From: Nitrososphaerota archaeon
Lineage (GTDB): Archaea; Thermoproteota; Nitrososphaeria; Nitrososphaerales; UBA183
DNA: 6,975 nucleotides
NCBI GenBank assembly: GCA_029784795.1
Contig: JAFMAW010000046.1
Span: 1 to 6,975 of the forward strand
Direction: 5' to 3'
The notes beneath the pieces were generated by a model. That model was not told where the DNA came from and did no database searches. It saw only the letters and a program-made list of their open reading frames with translations. This document shows positions 5,994 to 6,975 of the stretch, piece after piece (within the stretch, counting starts at the first letter, position 1; each line of letters opens with the position of its first letter). The translations under genes and the position numbers were made by a program.

Positions 5994-6845
5994 GTGAAGG
6001 CTTCCCGTCCCGACTTCGGCGTCGGCCTCACTTTCGACGACGTCCTCCTCGTCCCGAAGTTCTCCGACGTAAAGTCACGCAGGGACGCGGACACCAGCAC
6101 CCGTTTCTCGAGGAGGATCCCACTGAGCGTCCCGGTAGTCAGCGCCAACATGGACACCGTGACCGAGTCCTCCATGGCCATAGCCCTCGCACGCCTGGGG
6201 GGCATCGGTGTGGTTCACCGGTTCCTCACCGTCGAAGAGCAGGTGTCCGAGGTGCTGAAGGTGAAGAGGTCGGAGGGGGTGGTGATAGAGGACCCCATCG
6301 TGTTGGGCCCGGACCGGAGCGTCCGGGAAGCCCAGGCGACCATCAGGGACAGGGACATCGGGGGGATAGTGATAGTCGACGGCTCGAGGAAGGTCCTCGG
6401 CCTCCTGACCAGGCGGGACATAACCCTGGAAGACGACCTGGACAGGAGAGTGAAGGAAGTGATGACCCCCAGGTCGAAGCTGATCACGGCGCGCAAGGGG
6501 GTGAGCATGGAGGAGGCGAAGAAGATCCTCCACGACAACAAGGTCGAGAAGCTTCCCCTGCTCGACGGCAAGGGGGCCCTGGCCGGGCTGATAACCTCGA
6601 GGGACATAATGAAGCGCAGGCAGTTCCCTTCTGCGACCAAGGACGCCAAGGGGCGCCTGAGGGTGGCGGCCGCCGTGGGGGTGAAGGGTGACCACATGGA
6701 GCGCGCGCGCAAGCTGCTCGACGCCGGTGCGGACGCCCTGGTGGTCGACATCGCCCACGGACATTCTGCCTACGCCATAGACACGCTGAAGGAGATAAAG
6801 CGGGAGCTGGGGGACGTGGAAGTGGTCGCGGGGAACGTCGCCACG
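5994..6845 (+). CDS. guaB: IMP dehydrogenase, N-terminal two thirds (3' part lost at a sequence junction)
   Basis: IMP dehydrogenase oxidises IMP to XMP with NAD+, the first committed step of GMP synthesis. The start GLTFDDVLLVPKFSDV (11-26) and SVPVVSANMDTVTESSMAIALARLGG (45-70) are diagnostic. Two tandem CBS domains (about 95-210) are inserted in the barrel, which favours IMPDH over GMP reductase. The barrel resumes with AAAVGVKGDHMERA, the DALVVDIAHGHS strand and VEVVAGNVAT (275-284). Family members run to about 480 residues, with the catalytic Cys loop (GPGSICTTR type) after this point. Here the frame continues past residue 284 only as unrelated sequence, to a stop at 6896. The catalytic half is therefore absent. 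The GTG start sits at the expected transcription start of the TATA box at 5965. Truncation is more likely a chimeric join than a true pseudogene. Confidence 0.93.
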
Positions 6846-6850
6846 AACTC
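6831..6850. other. Probable chimeric junction
   Basis: To the left, the + strand encodes AGNVAT of IMPDH. To the right, the - strand encodes a glutathione S-transferase. The bases of GNVAT read on the - strand as VATFP, which continues the GST-like PEF plausibly, so a short stretch of shared sequence may have directed a false join. Confidence 0.6.
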
Positions 6851-6973
6851 GGGACGTTCCTCGCAGCGCGCCGACAGCGCGTCGAGCGACATGTAGCGGC
6901 CGTGCGCCAGCAGATCGGGGTCGGTCATGCGCACGTAGCGCATCATGCAGGCGGTGGTGATCTGCGCCTGGTC
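6846..6973 (-). CDS. Glutathione S-transferase, C-terminal fragment (foreign sequence)
   Basis: Read on the - strand from 6973, the frame is open through the segment and includes AQITTACMMRYVRMTD, HGRYMSLDALSARCEERPEF. This pattern, an alpha-helical segment followed by GRY.x.LDALSARCE.xPEF, resembles the end of the C-terminal domain of proteobacterial glutathione S-transferases, which conjugate glutathione to electrophiles in the cytoplasm. All five arginine codons here are CGN, whereas the archaeal genes to the left favour AGG. Glutathione metabolism is not expected in this archaeal lineage. Both ends are missing: the N-terminus lies beyond the window and the C-terminus is lost in the junction. 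The family call is from recalled sequence pattern and is moderately sure. Confidence 0.5.
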
Positions 6974-6975
6974 GA

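Noticed and set aside
5885..6691. 268-codon open frame overlapping guaB
   Set aside because: It is an out-of-frame shadow of IMPDH with repetitive Arg/Gly/Pro translation. The true frame has clear IMPDH motifs and a promoter at the right distance.
6846..6896. Tail of the guaB frame as a natural, short IMPDH variant or frameshift
   Set aside because: The 16 codons after GNVAT match no IMPDH continuation, and no other + frame restores homology. The opposite strand reads as a different protein, so a junction explains it better.
1..6975. CRISPR arrays, insertion sequences, phage or defence genes
   Set aside because: No regularly spaced direct repeats, transposase motifs or terminal inverted repeats were seen. 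Apart from the right-hand junction the region is conserved housekeeping sequence.

Overview
The window is a high-GC archaeal fragment carrying the distal half of the spc ribosomal-protein operon and its usual archaeal extension, all on the + strand: uS5 (3' end only), uL30, uL15, secY, archaeal adenylate kinase, a DUF106/EMC3-type membrane protein, a cytidylate-kinase-like NMP kinase and the H/ACA pseudouridine synthase Cbf5. The archaeal assignment rests on the archaeal/eukaryotic form of the ribosomal proteins, the Sec61-type SecY, AdkA and Cbf5 with its C-terminal PUA domain, TATA-box promoters and an intron-containing tRNA. No eL34 or eL14 gene lies between the DUF106, kinase and cbf5 genes, where many other archaea carry them. 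This fits the Thaumarchaeota/Nitrososphaeria lineage, but the lineage call is inference. AGG is the favoured arginine codon.

Layout: 1-5686 is one tightly packed run of genes with gaps of 1-11 nt or 4-nt overlaps, and several TTG/GTG starts. It probably forms one transcript linking ribosome synthesis, the membrane insertion machinery (SecY plus a YidC/EMC3-superfamily protein), nucleotide supply and rRNA/tRNA modification. At 5687-5832 a TATA-like box precedes a tRNA-Ser(GGA) gene that I read as interrupted by two very short introns (16 and 13 nt), each flanked by a bulge-helix-bulge. Positions 5833-5960 hold an unassigned GC-rich segment able to form a compact three-way junction. At 5965 a clean TATA box sits about 27 nt before the GTG start of guaB (IMP dehydrogenase), suggesting a leaderless mRNA.

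The guaB reading frame stops resembling IMPDH at about 6845. From there to the end, the - strand reads as the C-terminal part of a bacterial-type glutathione S-transferase with different arginine codon use. The last ~130 nt therefore look like foreign sequence joined at a short stretch of shared sequence, most simply an assembly or library chimera.

The points most worth a second look are the doubly interrupted tRNA-Ser whose two splice motifs share nucleotides, the extracytoplasmic Ig-like, sequon-rich domain fused to the DUF106 insertase, and the chimeric right end.
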